Notes: generated from the sequence alone by a model not told the origin. DNA of 64,000 bases from JAOTZA01 sp965224065 (GCA_965224065.1 CBDCYF010000005.1:2728001-2792000); one strand, 5' to 3'; numbered from the stretch's first letter, positions 28,214 to 39,495 are shown. Numbers and translations: made by a program.

Positions 28214-28681
28214 ATGTTGCGCATGACCAAACAAGCCGACTACGGAATCGTCCTGCTGACTCGCATGGCGATCGATCCCGAGCGCTGGTTCAACGCCTCG
28301 CAGCTCGCCGAGTTGGTCCACCTGCCGCTGCCCACGGTGTCGAAGATCTTGAAGATTCTGGCCCGCGCGGACCTGCTCGAATCGCACCGCGGGGTCAAGG
28401 GCGGCTACTGTCTGGCGCGTCTGCCGGCCGAGATCACCATGGCCGAGATCATCAGCGCCCTGGACGGCCCGATCGCGGTCACCGAGTGCATCGACGACGC
28501 CCCGGGGGAGTGCTCGCAGGAATCGATTTGCGCCATCCGGGAGAACTGGCAGCGAATCAACAACTCGATCCGTTCGGCGTTGGAGGGGATCACCCTCGAG
28601 GAGATGTCTCATCCGGCGACACAGGGTCTGGTCACCCTGGGCGAAGGAGGGGCGGCCTCCGGCGCCCAAGTGGTTTCATAA
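28214..28681 (+). CDS. Rrf2-family SUF operon transcriptional regulator
   Basis: 155 residues. MLRMTKQADYGIVLLTRMAI matches the N-terminus of SUF-associated Rrf2 regulators. The winged helix-turn-helix includes FNASQLAELVHLPLPTVSKI and RGVKGGYCLARLPAEIT. Three cysteines in ECIDDAPGECSQESICAIRENW are placed like the Fe-S ligands of IscR-type proteins, so it probably senses cluster status. No Shine-Dalgarno site precedes the ATG; the operator-like palindrome occupies that space. It is the first gene of the SUF operon and probably autoregulates it. An alternative ATG is three codons in. Confidence 0.92.
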   Translation: MLRMTKQADYGIVLLTRMAIDPERWFNASQLAELVHLPLPTVSKILKILARADLLESHRGVKGGYCLARLPAEITMAEIISALDGPIAVTECIDDAPGECSQESICAIRENWQRINNSIRSALEGITLEEMSHPATQGLVTLGEGGAASGAQVVS

Positions 28682-28726
28682 AGACGAGCGGCTTCACACG
28701 ATTGATGGAATTGGAAGGGAAGAGAG

Positions 28727-30190
<1,464 letters not shown>

Positions 30191-30258
30191 CTATCCGGAA
30201 TCGATAAAAACCGCCGGCCCCTTTGTGAGGGCGGCGTTCCCCAGGAGAGAGATAGAAG

Positions 30259-31038
<780 letters not shown>

Positions 31039-31049
31039 GGGAGGGCGCG

Positions 31050-32405
31050 ATGACGACCGCTACCGCAACCGCCGCCGCCCAGGACATCTATCGGACTGGT
31101 TTTGAAGAGTTTGTCCGGCGCCGGGAAGGGCGCGAGCCGGGATCGCTGACCGCGCTCCGCGGCTCGGCGTTCGAGCGCTTCTCGCAGCTCGGGTTCCCCG
31201 GCCGGCGGGACGAGGAATGGCGATTCACCAATGTGGCGCCGATCGCGCAGACCGCTTTCCGGCTCGACTCGGAAGCGGCTGCACCGACCCAGAGCCTCCC
31301 GGCCGAGGCGCTCGAAAAGTACCGCTACGAGGGCGCCCACGAGCTGATCTTTGTCAACGGCCGGTTCTCCACCGAGCTCTCCCGGCTCGAGCAGTTCCCC
31401 GAGGGAGTGGTGATCGGTAGCCTGGCGGAGGCTCTGGCCTCGGCTCCGGAGCGGCTGGAGGCTCATCTGGCGCGGCTCGCGAGCTTTGAAAAGCACCCGT
31501 TTGTGGCCCTCAACACGGCCTTTTTTGCCGACGGCGCCCTGGTTTGGGTGCCCAGGGGCGTGATCGTGGAACGGCCGATCAATGTCATTCATGTCGGGGC
31601 CGCCGGAGCCGAGCCGCTCGCCTGCTTTCCGCGCCACCTCATCGTGGCCGAAGAGTCGAGCCAGGTCACGGTGGTCGAGCAGTACGGCTCGGTCGGCGAC
31701 GACGTGTATCTGACCTGTCCGGTGACCGAGGTGGTGACTGAAGACAACGCCGTCATCGATCACTACAAGCTGCAGCGCGAATCGACCGACGCCTACCACG
31801 TCTCGACCTTCCAGCTTCACCAGGAGCGCGACTCGAACTTCTCGTCGCACTCGATCTCCTGGGGGGGCGGTCTGGTGCGAAACGACGTCAACGCGGTGCT
31901 CGCCGGCGAGGGCTGCGAGTCGACCTTGAACGGTCTGTACATGGTCGAGGGCAGCCAATTGGTGGACAACCACATGCGGGTCGAGCACAAGGCGGCGCAC
32001 TGCGACTCGCACGAGCTCTTCAAGGGCATTCTCGAGGGCAAGGCGCGGGCGGTCTTCAACGGCCGGATCTATGTCCACCCCGGGGCCCAGAAGACCGACG
32101 CCAAACAGACCAACCGAAACCTGTTGCTCTCGCCCGACGCGCTGTGCAACTCTCACCCGCAGCTCGAGATCTTCGCCGACGACGTCAAGTGCACCCACGG
32201 CTCGACGGTCGGACAGCTCGACGAGACCGCGGTGTTCTATCTGCGCTCGCGGGGGATCGGCGAGGAAGCCGCCAAGAGCCTCTTGACCTACGCCTTTGCC
32301 GCCGACATCGTGGGGCGGATCAAGGTCGCCGAAGTCCGCCGCGATCTGGAGGAGTTTCTCTTCCGCCGGCTGCCTCGGGGAGAGGTCGTGCGGCAGGCGG
32401 TCTAG
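31050..32405 (+). CDS. sufD: Fe-S cluster assembly protein SufD
   Basis: 451 residues from the ATG at 31050, behind GAGGGAGGG; an earlier in-frame start overlaps sufC and is unlikely. It has the N-terminal helical region (GFPGRRDEEWRFTNVAPI) and the beta-helix core shared with SufB. The C-terminal SufBD motif includes VHPGAQKTDAKQTNRNLLLS, FADDVKCTHGSTVGQLDETA and FYLRSRGIGEEAAKSLLTYA. It pairs with SufB in the scaffold complex. Confidence 0.95.
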   Translation: MTTATATAAAQDIYRTGFEEFVRRREGREPGSLTALRGSAFERFSQLGFPGRRDEEWRFTNVAPIAQTAFRLDSEAAAPTQSLPAEALEKYRYEGAHELIFVNGRFSTELSRLEQFPEGVVIGSLAEALASAPERLEAHLARLASFEKHPFVALNTAFFADGALVWVPRGVIVERPINVIHVGAAGAEPLACFPRHLIVAEESSQVTVVEQYGSVGDDVYLTCPVTEVVTEDNAVIDHYKLQRESTDAYHVSTFQLHQERDSNFSSHSISWGGGLVRNDVNAVLAGEGCESTLNGLYMVEGSQLVDNHMRVEHKAAHCDSHELFKGILEGKARAVFNGRIYVHPGAQKTDAKQTNRNLLLSPDALCNSHPQLEIFADDVKCTHGSTVGQLDETAVFYLRSRGIGEEAAKSLLTYAFAADIVGRIKVAEVRRDLEEFLFRRLPRGEVVRQAV

Positions 32406-32420
32406 CCGCTGGGTACCGTC

Positions 32421-33668
32421 GTGAGCGAGCCCGCCAAGACTCAAGCACCGGCGCTCGACGTGGAGGCGGTGCGGCGGGACTTCCCGGCCCTGGCGCTCGA
32501 GCCTTACGGCAAGCCGCTGGTTTATCTCGACAGCGCGGCCTCGGCGCAGAAGCCGCGGGTGGTGATCGACACCGAGGCTCGCTGCTACCGGGAGTACTAC
32601 GCCAACGTCCACCGTGGCGTCCATTACCTCTCCGCCAAGGCGACGGTGGCCTACGAGGACGCGCGGCGCAAGGTGGCTCGTTTTCTTGGCGCGGAAAACC
32701 CCAACGAGATCGTCTTTGTTCGCGGCGCCACCGAGGGCATCAACCTGGTGGCGTCGAGCTACGGCCGGCAACGCGTCGGCGCCGGCGACGAGGTGCTCAT
32801 CACCACTATGGAGCACCACTCGAACATCGTCCCCTGGCAGCTTCTGTGCGAGGAGAAGAGGGCGACGCTCAAAGTCGCGCCGATCAACGACCGCGGTGAG
32901 GTTGAGCTGGACGAGGTCGAGCGCCTGATGAACGAGCGCACGCGTCTCTTGGCCACCGTCCACGTGTCCAACGCGCTGGGAACGATCAACCCCGTTCGGG
33001 AGCTGATCGCGATGGCCCATGAGCGCGGCATCCCGGTGCTCTTGGATGGCGCCCAGGCGGTGCCTCATCTGCCGGTCGACGTCTCCAAGCTGGGCGTTGA
33101 TTTCTATGTGTTCTCGGGCCACAAGGCCTTTGGGCCCTCCGGGATCGGCGCGCTCTTTGGAAAGTACGAGCTGCTCGAGAGCATGCCCCCTTACCAGGGC
33201 GGCGGCGAGATGATCCGGACGGTGAGCTTCGAGAAGACCGAGTACGCGGAGCCACCGGCGCGTTTCGAGGCCGGCACCCCCAACATCGCCGGCGCGGTGG
33301 CGCTCGGAGCCACCGTCGACTATCTCGACGCCCTCGGGATGGAGGCGGTTTGGGCGCATGAGGTCGAGTTGCTCGAGTACGCGACGGCGGCGCTCGAAAA
33401 GCTGCCCGGATTGAGGATCATCGGGACCGCCCGCGAGAAGGTGGGAGTGCTCTCGTTTGTCCTCGAGGGCGTCCACCCGCACGACATCGGGACGATTCTG
33501 GACCGAGAGGGCATCGCGGTGCGCACCGGTCACCACTGCGCCCAGCCGGTGATGGAGCGGTTTGGCGTGCCGGCCACCGCCCGGGCATCGTTTGGCCTCT
33601 ACAACACCCGGGAGGAGGTCGACCGTTTGGTGGCGGCACTGGGCAAGGTGCGGGAGGTCTTTGCCTGA
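32421..33668 (+). CDS. sufS: Cysteine desulfurase SufS
   Basis: 415 residues from a GTG at 32421. This is a PLP-dependent aminotransferase-fold enzyme releasing sulfur from cysteine. The PLP lysine is in FYVFSGHKAFGPSGIG. The catalytic cysteine lies in VRTGHHCAQPVMERFGV, the short-loop arrangement of SufS (group II) enzymes. YLDSAASAQKP, NVHRGVHYLS and TMEHHSNIVPWQ are also diagnostic. It overlaps sufU by 1 bp, so the two are translationally coupled, consistent with SufU receiving sulfur from SufS. Confidence 0.96.
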   Translation: MSEPAKTQAPALDVEAVRRDFPALALEPYGKPLVYLDSAASAQKPRVVIDTEARCYREYYANVHRGVHYLSAKATVAYEDARRKVARFLGAENPNEIVFVRGATEGINLVASSYGRQRVGAGDEVLITTMEHHSNIVPWQLLCEEKRATLKVAPINDRGEVELDEVERLMNERTRLLATVHVSNALGTINPVRELIAMAHERGIPVLLDGAQAVPHLPVDVSKLGVDFYVFSGHKAFGPSGIGALFGKYELLESMPPYQGGGEMIRTVSFEKTEYAEPPARFEAGTPNIAGAVALGATVDYLDALGMEAVWAHEVELLEYATAALEKLPGLRIIGTAREKVGVLSFVLEGVHPHDIGTILDREGIAVRTGHHCAQPVMERFGVPATARASFGLYNTREEVDRLVAALGKVREVFA

Positions 33669-34129
33669 TGTCGGATCTGTTCGATCTCTACCAGGAAGTC
33701 ATCCTCGACCACAACAAGCGGCCACGCAACTTCGGCGCGCTCGAGCACCCCGACCGCGAAGCGACCGGTCACAACCCGCTCTGCGGGGATCAACTCGAGC
33801 TCGATGTCGCTCTGGACGACGGTGGCACGGCGATCGGCGATATCCGGTTCGAGGGCTCGGGCTGCGCCATCTCCAAGGCCTCGGCCTCGCTCATGACCGA
33901 GGCGGTCAAGGGCAAGACGCTCGAAGAAGTCTCCACCCTGTTCGAGAAGTTCCACGAGCTCTTGACCGGCGATCCCAGCGTGCGCGGCGAGGCCGGAACC
34001 GACCTCGGCAAGCTGGCGGTGTTTGAAGGCGTGCGCGAGTTCCCGGTGCGGGTCAAGTGCGCCACCCTCGCCTGGCACACTCTCCAGGCGGCGCTGGAGA
34101 GCTCCGAGCAGCCGGCGACGACCGAGTAG
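33668..34129 (+). CDS. sufU: SufU-type sulfur-transfer / Fe-S assembly protein
   Basis: 153 residues, NifU N-terminal fold. YQEVILDHNKRPRNFG and GHNPLCGDQLELDV carry the first cysteine and the conserved aspartate. GSGCAISKASASLMTEAVKG carries the second cysteine, and RVKCATLAWHTL the third. The insertion between the second and third cysteines is typical of SufU, the zinc-dependent sulfur acceptor of SufS in Gram-positives and many other phyla. It is the last gene of the SUF operon. Confidence 0.94.
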   Translation: MSDLFDLYQEVILDHNKRPRNFGALEHPDREATGHNPLCGDQLELDVALDDGGTAIGDIRFEGSGCAISKASASLMTEAVKGKTLEEVSTLFEKFHELLTGDPSVRGEAGTDLGKLAVFEGVREFPVRVKCATLAWHTLQAALESSEQPATTE

Positions 34130-34160
34130 CGGTTGTGCGGCCTTTTTTTGGGCGGCAGGC

Positions 34161-34189
34161 TTGCGCGAAGCATCATGATGCCTCATAAT
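34161..34189 (+). promoter_or_regulatory. Promoter of the VapBC pair with operator-like palindrome in the spacer
   Basis: TTGCGC at 34161-34166, 17-bp spacer, CATAAT at 34184-34189. The spacer holds the perfect 10-bp palindrome CATCATGATG (34171-34180), a plausible binding site for the antitoxin. The predicted start coincides with the antitoxin ATG at 34196. Confidence 0.6.
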
Positions 34190-34195
34190 TGATGT

Positions 34196-34438
34196 ATGCG
34201 CACCACGATTACGCTCGAAGATGACGTGGCAGCTCGCTTGGAGCAACTTCGCAAAGACAAGCCGTTCAAAGAGCTGGTCAACCAGGCGCTGCGCGCCGGC
34301 CTGGATCAGATGGAGAGCTCGGTCGCGGAGCCGCCGGCGCCCTATCGGTTGCAACCGGTCGATGGCCGGCCGCGCCGGGTCGATCTCGACAACGTCGCCG
34401 ATGTTCTCTCCGAGGTCGAAGGGGACAGCTACAAGTGA
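34196..34438 (+). CDS. vapB: VapB-type antitoxin
   Basis: 80 residues. The N-terminus MRTTITLEDDVAARLEQLRK is a ribbon-helix-helix DNA-binding motif, with KPFKELVNQALRAGLDQME as the following helices. The acidic C-terminal tail (VDLDNVADVLSEVEGD) fits a toxin-neutralising arm. It overlaps the toxin start by 4 bp. No Shine-Dalgarno site lies before the ATG; the promoter position suggests a leaderless transcript. As in known VapBC pairs, it probably represses its own promoter with the toxin. Confidence 0.88.
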   Translation: MRTTITLEDDVAARLEQLRKDKPFKELVNQALRAGLDQMESSVAEPPAPYRLQPVDGRPRRVDLDNVADVLSEVEGDSYK

Positions 34439-34866
34439 AGTTGGTCGACGCCAATCTGCTGATCTACGCCAAATTCTCCGATCTTCCTCAACACGACAGG
34501 GCGCGTGAATGGCTCGAGAACGAGCTCAATAGTCCGGGCCGGCTTGGTCTCGCGTGGCAACCGGCGCTGGCCTTTCTGCGGCTGGCGACCAACCCGCGGC
34601 TCTTTGCCCGGCCGTTGCCGACGGCGGTCGCTTGGGCCCAGCTTCGAGACTGGCTGAACCACCCTCGGGTCTGGGTGCCCGAGCCGACCGACGGCCATTT
34701 GTCGATCCTGGGCGAGTTGCTCCAGGCCACACAGGCCACGGGCAACCTCGTCCCGGATGCCCACCTGGCGGCGATCGCGATCCAGCACGGCCTGACGCTC
34801 TGTAGCGCGGACGCCGACTTTGCGCGGTTTCCCGGATTGAGCTGGACGAACCCTCTCCACGCTTGA
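34435..34866 (+). CDS. vapC: VapC-type PIN-domain toxin ribonuclease
   Basis: 143 residues from a GTG at 34435. The PIN fold is shown by the first acidic residue in MKLVDANLLIYAK, the glutamate-bearing helix region, the central VPDAHLAAIAIQHGLTLCSA and the final acidic motif ADADFARFPGLSW. These supply the Asp residues that bind the catalytic metal. It should cleave RNA, often tRNA or rRNA in characterised members; the target here is unknown. Confidence 0.9.
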   Translation: MKLVDANLLIYAKFSDLPQHDRAREWLENELNSPGRLGLAWQPALAFLRLATNPRLFARPLPTAVAWAQLRDWLNHPRVWVPEPTDGHLSILGELLQATQATGNLVPDAHLAAIAIQHGLTLCSADADFARFPGLSWTNPLHA

Positions 34867-34920
34867 GCGTACTGTCGGGGAGTTGTGCGCTCCTGCGAGC
34901 GTTTTGCCGCGGTTCGCGGA

Positions 34921-37620
34921 TCAGGGCGTCTTGCAGGTGGCGACGCTCGCGGCGAGCCGTTCGATCTGGTCGGCCTCCCAGGTCGCGATGCCTAGGTCTC
35001 GAAGTTCCTGCCAGAGCTCGCGACCCCGTTCGAGGGCCGGTCCGGCTTCGTCGCAGTTCCCGAGCCGCACTCGAGCCCGACTCATCCCCAGATAGGTCGC
35101 CGCCATGTCCATCCTCAATTCGGCACGGCTGGAGTCCTCGGCCAACGCTTGCTCGCCCAGGGCGACCGCTTCGAGATAGCTGCCGACGGCGGCTTCCAGC
35201 CGGCCGAGATCGGCAAGGGCGTCCCCGCGGGACCGGTGGATCTTGACGACATAGCGCCGGACCTCACCGGATTCGCGAAACTCGGGGGCCAAGGTGGCCT
35301 CGACCGTCAGGGCCTTGTCGAATTCGGTCAGGGCTTCGAGCGCTCTGCCTCGTCGGGCGAGGATTCGCCCCCGCGCGGTGTAGTTGACGCCTTGATCCCC
35401 TTTGAGGAGCTGGTTGCGAGGATCGATTTCCTGGAGCTCGGCCACGGTCGAGATCGCCCGGTCCATCAGCTCGAGCGCTTCTTTGCTCTCACCCGTGGCG
35501 GCGAGCTGCCAGGCTAGCTCGCGTTGAACGACCGTGAGCTCGCGGCGGAGCGGCGCGTGCGTGGGGTTATCGGCGACGAGAGATTCCATCAGAGGAAGGG
35601 CCGGCCGGAGCTGTTCGACGGCCTCGGCGTGGTCTCCCACCATCTCGAGGCCATAGGCAATCGCCAATCGGCTGATCGCCACATCGCGACGGGTCTCGAT
35701 TCCCGTAGGCTCCCGCGACAGGGCCTCTTGTTCCATTGCGAGGATCTCGCGTTGGAGTGCGAGAGCCTCCGGATACCGTCCTTGACGCCTGCGGATGTCG
35801 GCGATTCGCGAGTTGGCGACCGTGAGCGTGTGTTTGAGCTCCGCCGGCGCCGAGGGATGCTTTGCGGCTTTTTCGACCAATGCCCGGGCGGCCTCGTAGC
35901 TGCTCGCCGCTTCGGCGGTACTCGCGACCGCTTCCAGAAGCTCCGCCAGGCGCATGTGGGCTCGGGCCAGCTCTTGGCGGCTCTCGATGTCGGCTGGATC
36001 CGAGGCTTGCAGTTCGGTGAGGATCCGGACGGCTTTCTCGAAGCTCTTTTGCGCCCCCCCGTAGTCGCCCAGGTTGGCCTGGCTGGGCGTTCCCTGGACC
36101 GCGCCAACCCGCGTATACGCCGCGGCCAGCTCCTTTTGAAGCTCGCGATCCCCCTGCGCTTCGACGGCCAAGTTGTCGAGGTATTCGAGCGCTCGCCGGA
36201 CCACCACCTCGCGCACCGGGGTGGCCCCCGGGAGGTCTTCGATGCCGTCGTAGACCTCGAAGATAAACGAGTTCGCCAAGCTCCGCAGCTCGTTGAATCG
36301 CCTTTCGGCCTTGGCGCGCTCGCGGTTGGCGATCTGCGCCTGCCAGAGTGTCGCCACCGCGCCCACCACCAGCGCCGTTGTCACCAGAGCCGCGGCGGTG
36401 ACCAGCAGCCGGTGGCGGCGCGCGAACTTCCGGACGCGATACACGACCCCGGGTGGGCTCGCCAGCACCGGCTCGTGGTTGAGATACCGTTCCACGTCCG
36501 CGGCCAGCTCGACCGGCGACCCGTAGCGTAGCGTTCGGTCCTTTTCCAGGGCCTTCATGGTGATGGAGTCCAGGTCCCCTTCGAGGTCCCGGCGCAATGT
36601 CGCGGCGTCCACCCGTCGGTTTCTGGCGGCCAGGGTCGAGCCGTCTCCCAGGCTCGATAGCCGGGTGCTCGGCCGGGGTGGATCCTCCTCCCGGATCACG
36701 CGTCGCACTTCGTCGAAGCCCGCCCGTCGCAGCGTCTCCGGGTCGAACGGTTTCGCGCCCACCAAGAGCTCGTAGAGCACCACGCCCAGGGCGTAGACGT
36801 CGGTGCGGGTATCGACATCGAGCCCGGTCAAGTCCGCCTGCTCGGGGCTCATGTACTCGGGGGTTCCCACCCATTGACCGAGCTGGGTGAAAAGCGTCTT
36901 CTCGGTCAGCCGCTGCGCCGTCGCCTTGGCGACCCCGAAGTCGATCACCTTGGGAACGGCGACGCCTTCCTCGACCTTGACCAGCAGGTTCGACGGCTTG
37001 AGGTCGCGGTGGATGATGCCCTTCTGATGCGCGTGCTGAACCGCGGAGCACACCTCGAGCAGGAGCTCCAGGCGATCACGAGCCGACAGCCGGTGGCGGT
37101 CGCAGTAGTCGGTGATGGGGATTCCTTCGACGTACTCCATGGCGAAGTACGGCCGCCCCGACGGGGTCGAGCCGGCGTCGTACACGCGAGCGATCGAACG
37201 GTGACTCATCAGGGCGAGCGCCTGACGCTCGGTCTCGAAACGGGCGATGACCTCGCGCGTGTCCATCCCGCGCTTGATGACCTTGAGCGCCACCCGGCGG
37301 CGCACCGGCTCGCGTTGTTCCGCCTCCCACACTTCTCCCATTCCGCCCTCGCCGATCTTCCTCAGGATGCGATAGGGGCCGAGCCGGTCCCCCTGCTTGT
37401 AAGACTCTCCGGCCGTTTGCTCTCCGTCTGCCTGAGAGACGGCCGGCACCTCTAGAAACTCGGTGCTCCCCAAGTCCGAATCGAGGAGCGACAGAACCTC
37501 GGCCAGAAGATCGGCATCGTCTCCGCACTCCCTTTCGACAAAGGCGCGGCGATCTTCCTCCGGCCGCTCGATTGCCTGCTGGAAGACTTTCTTGGCGAGT
37601 TGCCAGCGCTCAGAATCCAC
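34921..37620 (-). CDS. Transmembrane Ser/Thr protein kinase with TPR domain
   Basis: 899 residues from a GTG at 37620 behind GAGGAGC; the much longer upstream frame overlaps the sigma gene and is not used. The N-terminal 60 residues (SERWQLAKKVFQQAIERPEE) are typical of these kinases. The catalytic domain follows with GEGGMGEVWEA, VALKVIKRGMDT, HRDLKPSNLLVK, DFGVAKATAQR and VGTPEYMSPEQ. A membrane helix (LLVTAAALVTTALVVGAVAT) lies near residues 390-410, then a coiled start and about eight TPR-like repeats to the C-terminus. It follows the sigma factor gene by 14 bp on the same strand, indicating a joint signalling operon. Confidence 0.94.
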   Translation of the reverse strand: MDSERWQLAKKVFQQAIERPEEDRRAFVERECGDDADLLAEVLSLLDSDLGSTEFLEVPAVSQADGEQTAGESYKQGDRLGPYRILRKIGEGGMGEVWEAEQREPVRRRVALKVIKRGMDTREVIARFETERQALALMSHRSIARVYDAGSTPSGRPYFAMEYVEGIPITDYCDRHRLSARDRLELLLEVCSAVQHAHQKGIIHRDLKPSNLLVKVEEGVAVPKVIDFGVAKATAQRLTEKTLFTQLGQWVGTPEYMSPEQADLTGLDVDTRTDVYALGVVLYELLVGAKPFDPETLRRAGFDEVRRVIREEDPPRPSTRLSSLGDGSTLAARNRRVDAATLRRDLEGDLDSITMKALEKDRTLRYGSPVELAADVERYLNHEPVLASPPGVVYRVRKFARRHRLLVTAAALVTTALVVGAVATLWQAQIANRERAKAERRFNELRSLANSFIFEVYDGIEDLPGATPVREVVVRRALEYLDNLAVEAQGDRELQKELAAAYTRVGAVQGTPSQANLGDYGGAQKSFEKAVRILTELQASDPADIESRQELARAHMRLAELLEAVASTAEAASSYEAARALVEKAAKHPSAPAELKHTLTVANSRIADIRRRQGRYPEALALQREILAMEQEALSREPTGIETRRDVAISRLAIAYGLEMVGDHAEAVEQLRPALPLMESLVADNPTHAPLRRELTVVQRELAWQLAATGESKEALELMDRAISTVAELQEIDPRNQLLKGDQGVNYTARGRILARRGRALEALTEFDKALTVEATLAPEFRESGEVRRYVVKIHRSRGDALADLGRLEAAVGSYLEAVALGEQALAEDSSRAELRMDMAATYLGMSRARVRLGNCDEAGPALERGRELWQELRDLGIATWEADQIERLAASVATCKTP

Positions 37621-37634
37621 TTGCAGCTCCTCGC

Positions 37635-38213
37635 TCAGTCGGTCGCCGAGTGGGTGGTGCGGCCCAGTTCGCGGCGCAGCCATGCCTTGGCGGTTCGCCA
37701 CTCTCGCTTGACGGTGGCCGGCGAAAGCTCCAACGTCGTGGCGGTCTCCTCGACCGTGAGGCCCGCGAAGAAGCGCAGCTCGACGATCCGGGCCTGACGT
37801 TCGTCCAGTTTTTCGAGCTCCCCGAGAGCTCCGTCCAGATCGAGCAGGTCGAGATCGAGAGACGGGCTGATGAGGCGCGTCTCCTCCAGAACGACTTTTC
37901 TGCCCTGACCGCGCTTGGCGGCCTTCAAGCTGCGGGTGTGGTCGACGAGGATACGGCGCATCGCTTGGGCGGCGGCGCGGAAGAAGTGGGCTCGGTCCTT
38001 CCATTCGATCGCAACGCCGCCGGCGAGGCGCAGGTACGCCTCGTGGACCAGTGCGGTGGCTTGCAGGGTGTGGTCGCTGCGCTCGCGGCGCATGTAGGCG
38101 CGCGCGACGCCGCGCAACTCGTTGTAGACGAGCTGCATGAGCCGGTCGCGGGCGGCGCGGTCGCCGTCGTTCCAGGCGGCGAGAAGGTGGGAGAAAGTGT
38201 CCCCGAACGACAT
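37635..38213 (-). CDS. ECF-like RNA polymerase sigma factor associated with a Ser/Thr kinase
   Basis: 192 residues from the ATG at 38213 (MSFGDTFSHLLAAWNDGDRA). Region 2 is seen in LVYNELRGVARAYMRRERSD and AYLRLAGGVAIEWKDRAHFF. Region 4 is a helix-turn-helix with LRFFAGLTVEETATTLELSP and REWRTAKAWLRREL. The LQATALVHEAYLRL stretch is typical of the sigma group (TIGR02999-like) that occurs next to kinase genes in Acidobacteriota and Planctomycetota. No anti-sigma gene is adjacent, so control by phosphorylation through the cotranscribed kinase is a reasonable inference. Confidence 0.92.
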   Translation of the reverse strand: MSFGDTFSHLLAAWNDGDRAARDRLMQLVYNELRGVARAYMRRERSDHTLQATALVHEAYLRLAGGVAIEWKDRAHFFRAAAQAMRRILVDHTRSLKAAKRGQGRKVVLEETRLISPSLDLDLLDLDGALGELEKLDERQARIVELRFFAGLTVEETATTLELSPATVKREWRTAKAWLRRELGRTTHSATD

Positions 38214-38371
38214 CCCCGGCTTTCCCGCGCGCAACAGGGCACGGTGCGCGCGGCCGCGGCCAAGCCGCGAAAATCGCCGCGATGGTAGCACGATGGCCAA
38301 GCTCCCCGGTCCGAAATAAGAGGGCGCGGCGGCCGGTGCCGCCGCGCCGTGCGGACTCAAGCGACCGGGCG

Positions 38372-39160
38372 CTACTCGGGCTCCGGTCCGCTCAAATGGA
38401 GAATTCGCCAGAGCTGGTCGTGGTGACCGGCCGGGTCGAATATCTCCGCTCTTCGGGCGTCAAATTCCTCGGTCACATAGTCGCTAAGAGCGGCGTCGAC
38501 CGCGTCCATGCCGGCGAGCCTTTCCAGAGCGATCCAGGTCCAGTGACTCCAGCCGCCCTTGTCATGGAGCGCGGGAACCGCCATACCGTAACCGGTGATC
38601 TCTCCGTCATCCGCCAGCTTTTCGTAGATGGGAACGAACTCCTTGTAGAGCGCGGTGCCCGCAGACCACTTGCCGGGCCGGGCGCGGTACTCGCCCATCA
38701 CGAGGTACTTGGGCGGTCGGTCCCACCCCTCGGCCCTGCGGACCACCGTCCGGATCACGCGGTTGTGGGGCCGCTCCTCGAGCACCTCGTCGAAGCTACG
38801 GCGGATCGCTTCCTTTTCGGCCTTTTCCATGGCCTCCCAGGCGCCTTCAAAAGACTCCTCCGACGACGCCATTGCAGTCCAGTTGGGGTGGGACACCCAC
38901 TCGACATGGGTGTAGCCGCCGTCATAGTTGGATCGGCTGGCGATGCCCCAGCCCAGGATGGTGCCCGCCGCGATCTGGCTCTCGATCTCCTTGCCGAAGT
39001 GGGTCTTGATGAGGTCGACGAGTTGGTCACCCTTGTCGGGTTTGGCCTTGTACAGAAAGACCCAGGTGGTCCAGGGAGCGGTGTCTTGGGCCGTTGCCGC
39101 CGCCGGCAGCACCAGAGCGAGCGCCAGCGCCGCCACGATCCCGATTCGAAACATCTTCAT
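38372..39160 (-). CDS. Secreted protein of unknown function, duplicated alpha-beta layout
   Basis: 262 residues from the ATG at 39160 behind GGAGGAG. A signal peptide covers about residues 1-25 (ALALALVLPAAATAQD). Two similar halves can be traced: each starts with an aromatic beta strand (WVFLYKAKPDKGDQLVDLIK; YLVMGEYRARPGKWSAG) and contains a TGYG/LGWG segment and a WSHW or THVEW motif. This could be two ferredoxin-like (dimeric alpha-beta barrel) domains. No catalytic residues are recognised and I cannot name a family. It is upstream of the M64 gene's end with a gap of about 335 bp. Confidence 0.7.
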   Translation of the reverse strand: MKMFRIGIVAALALALVLPAAATAQDTAPWTTWVFLYKAKPDKGDQLVDLIKTHFGKEIESQIAAGTILGWGIASRSNYDGGYTHVEWVSHPNWTAMASSEESFEGAWEAMEKAEKEAIRRSFDEVLEERPHNRVIRTVVRRAEGWDRPPKYLVMGEYRARPGKWSAGTALYKEFVPIYEKLADDGEITGYGMAVPALHDKGGWSHWTWIALERLAGMDAVDAALSDYVTEEFDARRAEIFDPAGHHDQLWRILHLSGPEPE

Positions 39161-39495
39161 GATCTCCTCCTCTGCTTCAAGAGTTGTCGCTTCAGGAGGA
39201 GTAGCGGAAAGCGGCGAAAAACGGGCTCACGCCATACCGGCCGGCGATTGCCTCAGCCCGGGTGCATGAGCCGGCTGGAAACGGCGCCCGTTACTCGGAC
39301 TTGGCTGAGTCGGTGTCACGACCCGGTCGGAGTCTCCGCAGGGCACGCCGCGCGCCAGCCGGACTCCTGTGATCTAAGGCGCGCGGCTCGGTTTCCCTCA
39401 CGCCGGATCGGTGCCGGACTCCAGGCACTCTTGCCATGCGCTCGGTCAAACGGCCCTGGTGGAGCCTCCGACCGAGGCCGCGACTGCTAGTAGCT
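39161..39495. other. Gene-free spacer between the secreted unknown and the M64 peptidase
   Basis: About 335 bp with only short shadow frames. It should contain the promoter of the minus-strand gene at 39160, but I see no clear consensus boxes. GC-rich inverted segments occur but none is strong enough to call a terminator. Confidence 0.4.

Noticed and set aside
30212..30236. Hairpin between sufB and sufC as a terminator
   Set aside because: The stem is bulged and has no T-run, and sufC clearly belongs to the same operon; at most it is a processing or stability element.
37621..38004. N-terminal extension of the second kinase
   Set aside because: It overlaps the sigma factor gene in another frame; the GTG at 37620 has a proper ribosome site.
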